Assembly (NCBI GenBank): GCA_044235425.1
Contig: JBIIHW010000027.1
Coordinates: 16,543-80,542 of the forward strand
Direction of reading: 5' to 3'
Source: JBJSXJ01 sp044235425
GTDB taxonomy: Bacteria; Planctomycetota; Planctomycetia; Pirellulales; Pirellulaceae
Length of the DNA stretch: 64,000 bases
Shown: positions 9,311-18,385 of the stretch, piece by piece
Layout: every line of letters starts with the position of its first letter
How positions within the stretch are numbered: position 1 is the first letter of the stretch
Program-made: the position numbers and the translations under genes
Notes under the pieces: generated by a model
What the model was told of the DNA's origin: nothing
What the model saw: the letters and a program-made list of their open reading frames with translations, nothing else
Databases searched by the model: none

Positions 9311-9766
9311 AACGCAGAAACTCCTGAACTGTAGGAAAACGAACTGCGGAACGGACTGGCAGTGAAACCGAGCAACAGGACCTGGGACAACTTGGGCGAA
9401 ATTCTTGTGGCTTTACGGGGTCACGTCAACCGGACTAGCGGCGATGGTTCGCGCGGAGGCCCAGGGAGGGTTTCGCACGGAGGGGCACGAAGAGGGACTG
9501 TGCTAGGGGAGAGATAGGACGAGGGCAGGGAGAAGTAGGGAGAGGGCAGGGTACGGTGGGAGGAACTTGAAGAGGATTTGAATTCGTGGGTGGGCCGGAG
9601 GGGGTGGCTGCAAAATATCGCTTTTGACACAACTCGCTACGCTCGATATTCTCCCGCTCGCAGTCGCCCTTGACGGTCTGAGTCTAGTCGCATTCGTGCG
9701 CTGGTTGACCGCCGTGGTGCCGGGACTGCTCCCGCCTCGATTTCAATCCGCACAGGGAGGTGCCGA
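9311..9766. other. Divergent intergenic region with purine-rich low-complexity tract
   Basis: 456 bp between the peptidase and the receiver-domain gene. From about 9463 to 9601 the plus strand is strongly G/A-rich, with many GGG runs (GGGAGAAGTAGGGAGAGGGC near 9530) and a CGCACGGAGGGGCACG segment like the low-complexity tracts at 24001, 36046 and 44617. No coding region is supported. Confidence 0.55.
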
Positions 9767-10282
9767 TTGCCCGCCTCGCATGATCCCCCAAGTCTCGCTC
9801 GCTCGGTGTCCCACGATGTACCGGAGCAGTTGTCTGGTTCCATCTTAGAAGCGAATCGCTGTTCTGGAGCGGTGGTGATTGTCGACGAATCGGCGGAAAA
9901 CCGAGAAGTCCTATCCACGGCGCTGCAGCGGCGCGGGATGACGACGTTTGAAGCGGACGAACCTGGCTATGGCTTGCAACTGGTGCGACGCCACCAACCC
10001 GATGTCGTCGTGCTCGACCTGGACTTCCATTCGCCGGTTCGTGATTCCGCAGCGGTTGGCTGGCCGGAGGACTATCTCTGTGAGACAGCGGCGACGAATG
10101 GCTCGCTGGTGCTCCTGGGACGCTGGCAAGCGGGAAGCCGACAAGTGCCGCGAGAGCAGATTATTGCGAAGCCCTACCACTTTGGTCCGCTGATTCGTAA
10201 AATCGAGGAGTTGGTCGAACAGCACCGCCTCCCGCAGGGCACCGCAACGCATGGCCTCGTTGTTCGTGATTCAAGGACGTGA
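9767..10282 (+). CDS. Receiver-like protein, degenerate CheY fold
   Basis: A 171-residue protein whose residues 35-155 look like a response-regulator receiver domain: VVIVDESAENREVLSTALQR (acidic pair), HQPDVVVLDLDFHSP (candidate phospho-Asp) and QIIAKPYHFGPLIRKIEELV (conserved Lys-Pro). The usual Thr/Ser at the end of the fourth strand is replaced (SLVLLGRWQAG), so canonical phosphorylation switching is doubtful. It has no output domain. The TTG start at 9767 is chosen because a strong GGGAGG site lies 6 nt upstream. Its last 32 bp overlap the start of the FHA-GAF histidine kinase, which suggests translational coupling and that the two act together. Confidence 0.75.
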   Translation: MPASHDPPSLARSVSHDVPEQLSGSILEANRCSGAVVIVDESAENREVLSTALQRRGMTTFEADEPGYGLQLVRRHQPDVVVLDLDFHSPVRDSAAVGWPEDYLCETAATNGSLVLLGRWQAGSRQVPREQIIAKPYHFGPLIRKIEELVEQHRLPQGTATHGLVVRDSRT

Positions 10283-11984
10283 TCAAGGCAAGCGCTATGA
10301 GCTGTCGAGCGAGACTACGTCGTTAGGTCGCGACGCGACCAATTCGATTCAGGTTCACGACACGGAAGTGTCGCGTCATCACTGTGAAATCCGTCGTGGC
10401 GAGTCGGGCTATCTGTTGGTTGATCTGGGCAGTCTGAACGGTGCCTTTATCAACAATCAGAAGTTTTCGGAGCGTCGACTCGTCAGCGGCGACCGCGTGC
10501 AACTCGGCCGGACTCTCTACCTGTTCACGGATATGGATGAACCGGCGCGGAGTGCCGTCGCGGATGTCAACATTGTGCCGAGCCAATCGGTCGTCGACGG
10601 CTCGCGTATCGTGCAGGTGCTGCACGAGTCACTGGGACGGATCGACGAGCCGGGCGTCCCCGCCAGCTCACCAACGGACATCATCGCTCAGGATGCCCCG
10701 ACAGGGGAGCGGCCGAGTCCGTGGCTGGATCGAATTCGTGGCAACTTGCAAGTCATGTATCGCACGGCACTGGCTGTCAGCCACACGATGGATATCGACG
10801 AGTTGCTGCAGCGCATTTTGGAACTGATTTTCGAGTGGGTGAAGGCGGACCGTGGCTGTGTGATGCTGCGCGACACTGAAACCGGAGAACTGCTCCCGAA
10901 AGCTCGTCGGGATCGACAGACACCCTGCACGGGCGAATCGATGCGTATCAGCCGCACGATCCTCGACTATGTACTGCAGCACAAAGAGGGTGTGATCACA
11001 AGTGACGCGCGGCAGGACCAACGCTTCGACTCGGCGGGCAGCATCGTCACGCAGGGCGTGAGGGAGGCGATTTGCGTACCGCTACAAGGGCGTTACGGCA
11101 TCGTCGGAGTGATTTACATTGACACGTACACTCCGCCTGGGACGTATTTGGATCGTCATCGCCAGCAGTTTACGGGCGATCATTTGAAGCTCATGGTCGC
11201 CATCGGACATCAGGCAGCATTGGCCGTCGAAGATACATCGTACTATTCGGCACTCGTGCATGCGGAGCGATTGGCGGCGATGGGGCAAACGATCGCCACG
11301 CTTTCTCATCATGTGAAAAACATCTTGCAAGGGATTCGCGGTGGCAGCTATTTGATTGACGAGGGGCTGCAAGCGACCGACACGGAACTAATCCGAAAAG
11401 GCTGGCGGATCGTCGAAAAGAACCAGGAAAAAATCTCGAACCTGGTCATGGATATGCTGACGTTCAGCAAGGAGCGGGAGCCGGAGATGGTTCCGGCACA
11501 GATCAACGAGGTGCTGGCGGATGTCTGTGAACTCATGCAGGCTCGGGCCGCGGACGCCCGCGTACAACTTGAATGTCGCCCCGATCCGCTGATGCCCACC
11601 TGGACGCTCGACCCCGACGCACTGCATCGAGCGATTCTCAATGTCGTCACGAATGCCATTGATGCTTGCGAACGACGACCTGGCGCACGGGTCGTCGTCT
11701 CCAGCGAACTCGATCGTGAGCGACAACAAGTACGAGTGATCGTTGAGGATAATGGGGAGGGCATCGCGGCAGCCGATCTGCAAAAGATTTTTTCCGTGTT
11801 TGAATCAAGTAAGGGGAATCGGGGGACCGGATTGGGATTACCGGTAAGCCAAAAGATCTTGCGCGAACATGGCGGCGACATTACGGTTACGAGCACGCCG
11901 GGCCACGGCAGCCGCTTTCTGCTTGCGTTTCCCGCGATTCCCGTTTCCCCTTCCGCGACGATGAATACGGTACGCGGTGAGTGA
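10251..11984 (+). CDS. FHA-GAF sensor histidine kinase
   Basis: A 577-residue soluble sensor kinase. An FHA domain at about 6-92 (SLGRDATNSIQVHD, SRHHCEIRR, LGSLNGAFIN) would bind phosphothreonine peptides. A GAF domain at about 170-325 (DIDELLQRILELIFEWVKAD) may bind a small ligand. The kinase core follows: H-box LAAMGQTIATLSHHVKNIL with candidate phospho-His 353/354, N-box AILNVVTNAIDAC (about 461-473), G1 DNGEGI (500-505), and GTGLGLPVSQKIL (525-537). There is no membrane segment, so sensing is cytoplasmic. The N-terminal FHA domain links two-component signalling to Ser/Thr phosphorylation. It overlaps the upstream receiver gene by 32 bp, the likeliest partner. The ATG at 10251 gives an intact FHA fold. 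Confidence 0.92.
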   Translation: MASLFVIQGRDQGKRYELSSETTSLGRDATNSIQVHDTEVSRHHCEIRRGESGYLLVDLGSLNGAFINNQKFSERRLVSGDRVQLGRTLYLFTDMDEPARSAVADVNIVPSQSVVDGSRIVQVLHESLGRIDEPGVPASSPTDIIAQDAPTGERPSPWLDRIRGNLQVMYRTALAVSHTMDIDELLQRILELIFEWVKADRGCVMLRDTETGELLPKARRDRQTPCTGESMRISRTILDYVLQHKEGVITSDARQDQRFDSAGSIVTQGVREAICVPLQGRYGIVGVIYIDTYTPPGTYLDRHRQQFTGDHLKLMVAIGHQAALAVEDTSYYSALVHAERLAAMGQTIATLSHHVKNILQGIRGGSYLIDEGLQATDTELIRKGWRIVEKNQEKISNLVMDMLTFSKEREPEMVPAQINEVLADVCELMQARAADARVQLECRPDPLMPTWTLDPDALHRAILNVVTNAIDACERRPGARVVVSSELDRERQQVRVIVEDNGEGIAAADLQKIFSVFESSKGNRGTGLGLPVSQKILREHGGDITVTSTPGHGSRFLLAFPAIPVSPSATMNTVRGE

Positions 11985-12168
11985 GCGAATGAGGATGTCC
12001 ATGTCGCGGGGCGACTTTGAGATCAAGCCCCCGAGCTCTGAACGGATTCTTGTCGTCGTCACTGCGTCTGACTATCTTGCTTCCTGCCTGCCTGGGGACC
12101 GAGCGACCGTCGTCGATTGCCAAGTGGCTTGCTGATCTGCCTCCATTTCATTCACCACGAGATGTACG

Positions 12169-15100
12169 ATGAGCCATAGTTTGACTGCCTGTAATCGTGT
12201 TACGCCCCGTCTTGCCTCCAAACTTCGGACGGGCGGGGGTAGTTTCTGGCGAGTGTTCTTGGCAGCTTGGCTACTACCGGTCGCTGCGGTTTGGGCGGTG
12301 GATCCCGCACCTCCTCCCGCCGAGCCGACACTCGCCAAAGCCTCAAACGAAGGCCAACAAGCGCTGCAAGGGTTCAAGCTTCCGGCCGGCTGGCAGCGTC
12401 AGCTCTTTGCCGCAGAACCTCAGCTCGCCAATCCCGTGGCCTTCTGCATCGATCCGGTGGGACGATTGTTTGTGTGTGAAACATTCCGGCAGTCGAAGGG
12501 TGTGGAAGATAATCGTGGCCGAGAGTACTGGCTCAACGATGATCTGGCCGCCCAGACGGTCGACGACCGAGTGGCGTACGTGAAGAAACATTTAAAGGAG
12601 AAGGCCGACGAGTTCGTGCGGCACGACGACCGTATCCGGCTGCTCGTCGATCGCGACGGCGATGGTCAGGCCGACGAGGCCACGGTCTTTGCCAAGCACT
12701 TCAATCGGATCAGCGATGGCACGGGGGCGGGAGTTTTGTTTCATCGCGGTGCGGTCTATTACACCTGCATTCCCGATCTGTGGAAGCTGACGGACACCAA
12801 TCAAGACGGAGTGGCCGACGAGCGAGCATCGCTGCATTTTGGCTATGGTGTGCGCTATGCGTTTCGCGGCCATGACCTGCATGGGCTCTGCGTTGGTCCT
12901 GATGGAAAAATTTATTTTAGCCTGGGTGATCGCGGCTATAACGTCGTCTCGCAGGGCCGCCGCTGGAAGAACCCGGAATGTGGAGCGGTCTTTCGCTGTG
13001 ATGCCGACGGTAACAACCTAGAAGTGTTCGCGTATGGGCTCCGAAATCCTCAGGAATTGGCGTTTGACGACTACGGGAATCTTTTCACTGGTGACAACAA
13101 TTCCGACAGTGGTGATCAGGCGCGCTGGGTCTACGTGATGGAAGGCGGCGATACGGGCTGGCGCATGTCGTACCAGTACCTGCCTGATCGCGGTCCCTTC
13201 AATCGCGAAAAGATCTGGCATCCAGCCCACGCGGAGCAGCCTGCTTATGTCGCTCCTCCCATTCGCAACTTGGGGAGCGGTCCATCCGGTCTGGCGTACT
13301 ATCCCGGCACCGGACTGGGAGCTCATTTTCAAAACCGCTTTTTTCTGTGCGATTTTCGCGGTGGCCCGGGAGGCAGCGGTATTCGCACCTTCCGAGTCAA
13401 ACCTAAGGGGGCATTCTTTGAGGTAGTCGACGAAGAGTTCTCAATCACCAATGTACTCGCGACCGACGTCGATTTCGGTCCTGACGGAGCGGTTTATGTG
13501 AGTGACTGGGTGGATGGCTGGAATGGCCTGAACAAAGGTCGCATTCACCGCTTTTTCGACCCCGAACAGGCACAGTCACCTCTTGTCAAACAGGTCAAAG
13601 AATTACTCGCCTCGGACCTTACGAGCCGGGTGCCGAGTGATGTTGTTCCGCTGCTCGGACATGCGGATCGTCGCGTGCGGCAGGCGGCCCAGTTTGCACT
13701 CGTCGATCGCCAGGCGCAGACGGAGCTGATTGCTGCGGCCAAGCAGCCGGCCGCCCGGGCAACACTTGCTCGCATCCACGCCATCTGGGGACTGGGACAA
13801 CTGCTAGCCAGCAGCAAGGGATCGTCCAACGCACAGGGCAACGGCGCGGCTTCGGCGCCGTCCGCCGTGGCAGCCCCAAGCCTGGTAAGCGAAGCGATCG
13901 TTTCGCTACTGGCCGACGAGGATGCAGAAGTGCGAGCGCAAGCGGCGAAGGTCGCGGGCGATCGCCGTCTTACGGCAGCCGCTCCCGCACTCATCGAGCG
14001 GCTCACGGACAGCAGCGAACGGGTGCGCTATTTTGCTGCGATCAGCTTGGGCAAGACCGCGGGTGCCGAGGCCGTTCGTCCGTTGGTGGAACTACTGGCA
14101 GCGAATAACGATCAAGATCCCGCTCTGCGGCATGCTGCGATTTTTGGATTGGCTCAAGTCGGCGGCTATCGTGGCTGGGAGCCGGAGTCCGCTGCGGCGT
14201 CAGCCGACTCGGCGACGAACACCGTCGCGCCCACTGGAAGTTTGAAAGTCGATGGGGCGCGAAGTGTTGAGCGTGAAGCGATTACCGGCCAATTACGACA
14301 TCCATCCGCGGCGGCGCGGCTCGGCTTGGCGGTGGTTCTCCGGCGGCTCGGGATGCCAGACCTGGCAAAGCTTTTGGACGATGCCGATCCACGAGTGGTG
14401 GTCGAGGCGGCGCGTGGGATTCACGACGAACCGATTGCCGGTGCGCTGCCGGCGCTGGCAGGCTTGGCCGGTCGCGACCTCAGTAACGATGCCTTGGCCC
14501 GACGCGTGCTAAACGCCAACTACCGTCTCGGTGCCACCCCTCACGCTCAAGCGATCGCCCAAGTCGCCGCTCGGGCTTCGACGCCCGAACCGATGAAGTT
14601 GGAGGCGATCGAGATGCTGGCGAATTGGGACAAACCATCGCCCAAGGACCGCGTGCTGAACATGTGGCGTCCGTTGGCGGAGCGGTCACGACAACCAGCT
14701 GTCGATGCATTTCGAGCGGTCCTTCCGACGCTCGTCGCACGCGCCGACAAGGCTGGTGCGGAGGCGGCTAAGCGCGCGGCGGGGCTGGGAATCCAAGAAG
14801 TCGGGCCAATGCTACGGGGACTGCTGGCAGACCTCAATCAGTCGGCGGGGAGTCGCGCCGAGGCATTACGCGCGTTGGCAACTTTGAAGGATGCGCAGCT
14901 TCTGGCGGTCGCTCGGTCGGCCGCGGATGACAAGCAGCCGGCCGTGCGCGCCGTCGCTCGCGACCTGCTCGCCAAACTTCAACCCCAGGAGGTGCTACCC
15001 CTGCTTCGCGCCGCCGCGCAATCGGAAGCGATGATTGAGCGGCAAGCGGCCTGGACTACCCTGGGGGGTGTGTCCGGTGCGGATGTGGACGAGTTGTTCG

Positions 15101-15690
15101 TACAAGGTTTGGACCAGCTCTTGGCCGGCCAGACCCCAGCCGACAGTCGACTCGAACTGTTGACGGCGGCTGGTCTGCGGAAAAACGACGCCGTGCAATC
15201 GCGACTCAAGCAATACGTAAGTCGTCGGCCAGCCGACGATCCGCTGGCGGCTTACGCGGAGACACTGGCGGGCGGAGACCCGGAACGTGGCGCGCGAATC
15301 TTCTTCGAACGAGCTCAGGTTTCGTGCGTTCGCTGCCACAAAGTGCAGGGCCGTGGTGGCGACGTGGGACCGGAACTCACGAAAATCGGAGGCGAAAAAA
15401 ATGCTGCCTACTTACTGGAATCGATCGTGCTACCGAACAAGACGATCGCGAAGAACTTTGAGTCGGTGTTGGTGGTCGATGATTCAGGCAAAGTTATCAG
15501 CGGTGTGATCAAAGCCGAAGATGCTCAGACGTTGCAACTCGTGACCGCTGAGGGCGGATTGGTGAAGATAGACAAGAGTGTGATTGAGGAGCGTCGAGCG
15601 GCGAAATCGCCCATGCCCGAAGACCTCATCAAACAGCTCACCAGCTACGAGCTCCGTGATCTCATCGCTTACCTGTCCAGTCTGCGATGA
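12169..15690 (+). CDS. PVC-type membrane-bound dehydrogenase / HEAT-repeat / c-type cytochrome protein
   Basis: A 1173-residue secreted protein of a family expanded in Planctomycetes and Verrucomicrobia. A signal peptide (VFLAAWLLPVAAVWAV, about residues 25-42) is followed by a beta-propeller-like N-terminal domain (about 60-470) with VDRDGDGQADE, LYFSLGDRG-type and GLRNPQELAFDDYGNLFTGD motifs. HEAT-like repeats follow (about 475-1000, recurring ADxxxxVRxxAAxAL patterns). The C-terminal haem domain has CVRCH at 1053-1057. One covalent haem c is therefore expected, and periplasmic electron transfer from oxidised substrates, probably sugars or alcohols, is the likely role. The order matches the models often named Piru_Ver_Nterm and the CxxCH heme-binding domain. 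It starts at ATG 12169 and stands as a single gene. Confidence 0.9.
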   Translation: MSHSLTACNRVTPRLASKLRTGGGSFWRVFLAAWLLPVAAVWAVDPAPPPAEPTLAKASNEGQQALQGFKLPAGWQRQLFAAEPQLANPVAFCIDPVGRLFVCETFRQSKGVEDNRGREYWLNDDLAAQTVDDRVAYVKKHLKEKADEFVRHDDRIRLLVDRDGDGQADEATVFAKHFNRISDGTGAGVLFHRGAVYYTCIPDLWKLTDTNQDGVADERASLHFGYGVRYAFRGHDLHGLCVGPDGKIYFSLGDRGYNVVSQGRRWKNPECGAVFRCDADGNNLEVFAYGLRNPQELAFDDYGNLFTGDNNSDSGDQARWVYVMEGGDTGWRMSYQYLPDRGPFNREKIWHPAHAEQPAYVAPPIRNLGSGPSGLAYYPGTGLGAHFQNRFFLCDFRGGPGGSGIRTFRVKPKGAFFEVVDEEFSITNVLATDVDFGPDGAVYVSDWVDGWNGLNKGRIHRFFDPEQAQSPLVKQVKELLASDLTSRVPSDVVPLLGHADRRVRQAAQFALVDRQAQTELIAAAKQPAARATLARIHAIWGLGQLLASSKGSSNAQGNGAASAPSAVAAPSLVSEAIVSLLADEDAEVRAQAAKVAGDRRLTAAAPALIERLTDSSERVRYFAAISLGKTAGAEAVRPLVELLAANNDQDPALRHAAIFGLAQVGGYRGWEPESAAASADSATNTVAPTGSLKVDGARSVEREAITGQLRHPSAAARLGLAVVLRRLGMPDLAKLLDDADPRVVVEAARGIHDEPIAGALPALAGLAGRDLSNDALARRVLNANYRLGATPHAQAIAQVAARASTPEPMKLEAIEMLANWDKPSPKDRVLNMWRPLAERSRQPAVDAFRAVLPTLVARADKAGAEAAKRAAGLGIQEVGPMLRGLLADLNQSAGSRAEALRALATLKDAQLLAVARSAADDKQPAVRAVARDLLAKLQPQEVLPLLRAAAQSEAMIERQAAWTTLGGVSGADVDELFVQGLDQLLAGQTPADSRLELLTAAGLRKNDAVQSRLKQYVSRRPADDPLAAYAETLAGGDPERGARIFFERAQVSCVRCHKVQGRGGDVGPELTKIGGEKNAAYLLESIVLPNKTIAKNFESVLVVDDSGKVISGVIKAEDAQTLQLVTAEGGLVKIDKSVIEERRAAKSPMPEDLIKQLTSYELRDLIAYLSSLR

Positions 15691-15788
15691 GCCGGATTTT
15701 GGGAACTTGACGAGGAACTTGACGCTGCTGCTGGCCTGGTCCGACACGGTCCCATCGGTTCGGACAACTGAATCCTGCGATGCGAGCA

Positions 15789-16484
15789 CTACTTCTCGAT
15801 CGCCACGAAGCGGTTGAGTCTTTTCTCACGGGTGATCGTTGTTGGCGGACCGTGGCCGGGCAGTACGATGGTGTCGTCCGGCAGGGTAAATAGCTTGTCG
15901 TGAATCGAGTGGCGGAGCACCTCAAAGCTACCGCCCGGGAAGTCGGTACGACCGATGCTGCCGTGAAACAAAACGTCGCCGCCGAATACGAGCCAGGGGG
16001 ACTGAGCACGCACCACGAACACGACGTGTCCTGACGAGTGTCCTGGGGTGTTGCGCGTCCAAAACTCAAGGCCCGCAACCGTCACGCACTCTTCGTCGTC
16101 CAGTAACTGATCGGCGGGCGGGCTGGTGAGATTAAAATCATAGAGACCCGACAGGTTTCCGCGGGGGTCGGTCAGCTTGGGCGCATCTCCGCGGCCAATG
16201 ATGATCGGACAGCTCGGCCAGCGTTCCTTCAAGCCACCATTGCCCGCGATATGATCGATGTGCGCATGCGTGATCAGCAGGGCAACGGGCGTAAGAGACT
16301 GTTCATCTAAGTGGCGAATGATTGCTTCGACATCGAACCCCGGGTCGACCACGACGCAGTCACGGCGATCACGGCGGTGCAGTACGTAGGTGTTCTCGCC
16401 GAACGGCTGAGACTCGATCGTAACCAGCACGAGCGGCAGGGCGGACGAGGACGCGGAGCTTGGGTGGGAGTCTGAATAGGACAT
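15789..16484 (-). CDS. MBL-fold (glyoxalase II-like) hydrolase
   Basis: A 231-residue metallo-beta-lactamase-fold hydrolase. It has the double-zinc motif THAHIDHIAGNGGL, a later His (GHSSGHVVFV), the bridging Asp in VFGGDVLFHGSIGRTDFPGG and the final His in VLPGHGPPTT. The GRTDFPGG segment is typical of the YcbL/glyoxalase-II-like branch, which hydrolyses thioesters such as S-lactoylglutathione or related metabolites. The substrate is not determined by sequence. I chose ATG 16484; an upstream TTG at 16523 in the same frame follows GGGAGG with almost no spacing, so the start is uncertain. It converges with the cytochrome gene and is divergent from the DUF1571 gene. Confidence 0.9.
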   Translation of the reverse strand: MSYSDSHPSSASSSALPLVLVTIESQPFGENTYVLHRRDRRDCVVVDPGFDVEAIIRHLDEQSLTPVALLITHAHIDHIAGNGGLKERWPSCPIIIGRGDAPKLTDPRGNLSGLYDFNLTSPPADQLLDDEECVTVAGLEFWTRNTPGHSSGHVVFVVRAQSPWLVFGGDVLFHGSIGRTDFPGGSFEVLRHSIHDKLFTLPDDTIVLPGHGPPTTITREKRLNRFVAIEK

Positions 16485-16774
16485 GATACGCCGAAAATTC
16501 CCGACCAATTCATCTCGCCACAAACCTCCCTTGTCGCTACGATATCGTGGCTTGAAGGTCGATTGGTACGAATGACCGGTCGTTCGAGGTTGTCTAACCG
16601 AGTTGGTAAGTTGTACGGGTCAGTGGCTCTGGTCCGAGTTAAGCGACCGGCGTGATGCCTGCCGCTAAACCTGGACGATAAAGTACCGGGTAGGGCTACG
16701 TTCAGGGAAGGATACAGCAGCCGATTAACGGTGTAAGCACCGTTGGAGTCGCGATTCAAAGGAGTGATGATCGC

Positions 16775-17698
16775 ATGGCGGATATACAGGTAACGCGCCG
16801 ATTGTTTCTGGGAGCGATGTTTTCTGCCGGTTCGGCCATCGCCACTCTTCCGCTTCTAGGCGACGAACCCGCCCCTCGTGACCAACTCAAGGAGCCGGTG
16901 CTTCGAGTTGGCAACAAGAATGTGGTCGGCGAGGCGACGGCGAAGGCTCCCGCGGCCGAAGGTCATCCGCTTGATCCCGCCCTGGAAATCGCGCGCCAGA
17001 GCCTCGACCATATCCACCACGACATTGCGGACTACAGCTGCACGCTGGTCAAGCGCGAGCGCATCAAGGGGAAGCTGGGCGAAAGCGAATACATGTTCGC
17101 GAAGATTCGTAACCGGCGAGTGGAGAATGGCGAAGTTAAAGTGCCGCTGGCCGTCTACATGTACTTCCTCAAGCCTGACAACTTGAAAGGTCGGGAAGTG
17201 ATTTATGTTGAAGGCGAGAACGGCGGCAAACTGGCCGCTCATGAAGGTGGCGCCAAGGGTGGCTTGCTGCCGACCGTCTGGGTCAAACCCGACAGCATGC
17301 TTGCCATGGCCGGCAATCGCTATCCGATTACAGAAGTCGGTATCGAGAACCTCGTCGCCCGCCTGATTGATAAAGGCGAGCGTGATCGACAGCGTGATGA
17401 ATGCACCGTTGAATTTCGGAAGAATGCCAAAATCAATAAACGCCCTTGCACGGTGCTGCGAGTGGTTCATCCGGTGGAACGAGATTATTTTGATTTTCAC
17501 ATCGCCGAGATCTTCATCGATGATGAGCATCAGATTCCGGTGCGCTATGCCGCGTACCTCTGGCCTGCCAGCCCCGGTGGCGAACCGCAAGTGCTGGAGG
17601 AATACACCTATCTGAACATGAAAATCAACGTCGGCTTGAAAGCGATCGATTTCGATCACACCAATCCGGACTACAATTTCGTGCGGAAAAAATCTTAG
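16775..17698 (+). CDS. Secreted DUF1571 family protein
   Basis: A 307-residue exported protein. The N-terminus MADIQVTRRLFLGAMFSAGS followed by a hydrophobic stretch resembles a twin-arginine signal. The mature part has the DUF1571 pattern: HIHHDIADYSCTLVKRERIKGKLGESEYM, then VYMYFLKPDNLKGREVIYVEG, and a C-terminal EEYTYLNMKINVGLKAIDFD. DUF1571 proteins are common in Planctomycetes, but no reaction is known. The fold resembles outer-membrane lipoprotein carrier-like half barrels, which is inference. A good ribosome site, AAAGGAG, lies 8 nt before the ATG. It is probably followed by the small lipoprotein gene 58 bp downstream on the same strand. Confidence 0.85.
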   Translation: MADIQVTRRLFLGAMFSAGSAIATLPLLGDEPAPRDQLKEPVLRVGNKNVVGEATAKAPAAEGHPLDPALEIARQSLDHIHHDIADYSCTLVKRERIKGKLGESEYMFAKIRNRRVENGEVKVPLAVYMYFLKPDNLKGREVIYVEGENGGKLAAHEGGAKGGLLPTVWVKPDSMLAMAGNRYPITEVGIENLVARLIDKGERDRQRDECTVEFRKNAKINKRPCTVLRVVHPVERDYFDFHIAEIFIDDEHQIPVRYAAYLWPASPGGEPQVLEEYTYLNMKINVGLKAIDFDHTNPDYNFVRKKS

Positions 17699-17756
17699 TT
17701 CATGCTGTGGCTGTTGATTCGAACGCTTGGTTGAAGCTCGTGGGGAGTGCTAGTTG

Positions 17757-18104
17757 ATGACTGTTCGACAGAGTGGTTTAAGCGCGAGTTTGGGAAGTTG
17801 CGTGACAGCCAGCCGTGGAGTGCCTGGATTTCTGGCGAGTAGTTTGCTGGCTGCTTCGCTGCTTGTAACCAGCGGTTGCCGTGAAATGAAACCGCCGCCG
17901 GGTGCCGAGGAAAGTGCCACGGACTTGGACGTCGACATGGGTGGCGAAGCGAAGGATGACGCGCCCGAGGAACCGGTTGCGCCTCAGAAGGGTGCTGACG
18001 GAGAAAAAGATGCGGCTGCTGAAAAAGATGCGGCTGCTGATAAAGCCCCAGCCGCCGAAAAGTCTGACGCAGCGGCTGAGAAGCCTGCCGGCGACACTCA
18101 GTAG
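17757..18104 (+). CDS. Small Ala/Glu/Lys-rich lipoprotein
   Basis: A 115-residue predicted lipoprotein of unknown function. The N-terminus contains FLASSLLAASLLVTSGCREM, where LVTSGC is a lipobox, so the mature chain would begin at that Cys. The rest is acidic then low-complexity, built of repeats of EKDAAA/DKAPAAEKSDAAAEK, and is probably disordered, perhaps tethering between envelope layers. The DNA shows exact 18-bp tandem copies at 18003-18020 and 18021-18038. The start is taken as ATG 17757, not the adjacent TTG at 17754. It follows the DUF1571 gene and precedes a structured non-coding stretch. Confidence 0.7.
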   Translation: MTVRQSGLSASLGSCVTASRGVPGFLASSLLAASLLVTSGCREMKPPPGAEESATDLDVDMGGEAKDDAPEEPVAPQKGADGEKDAAAEKDAAADKAPAAEKSDAAAEKPAGDTQ

Positions 18105-18252
18105 CAAGTTGCCGGTTGGTTCTCTCCAGGTCACACGCACGGTTTGGAACGGCGGAGCCGTGGCACTTGCTCCAGCTTGGCCAGGAGATTTCACCGGGAC
18201 TTGCGACGCGACGCCAATGCCGCGGCTCTGCCACTCGGTTTTTGCGGGTGTC

Positions 18253-18325
18253 AATGAATCGCGGTGGGCCGAGTCCCAGGCGGTTACGCGCCTGGCTATC
18301 GAATGCCATCGCTCCGCGATTCATT
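18253..18325. repeat. 12-bp perfect inverted repeat enclosing a second hairpin
   Basis: AATGAATCGCGG (18253-18264) pairs perfectly with CCGCGATTCATT (18314-18325). Inside, CCAGGCG (18276-18282) pairs with CGCCTGG (18289-18295) around a 6-nt loop. It lies between the convergent lipoprotein and rsmH genes. A 17-bp imperfect tandem repeat follows at 18345-18378. A bidirectional terminator or a small structured RNA are both possible. The remainder of 18105-18385 shows no gene. Confidence 0.7.
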
Positions 18326-18385
18326 CCAGCAACATCGCAATACGGCGGTATCAGCTATCTAGCGGTATTGGCTATCCAGCAAGCC

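Noticed and set aside
16856..17659. Minus-strand open frame of 267 codons
   Set aside because: It mirrors the DUF1571 gene, which has an ideal ribosome site and a family-type sequence.
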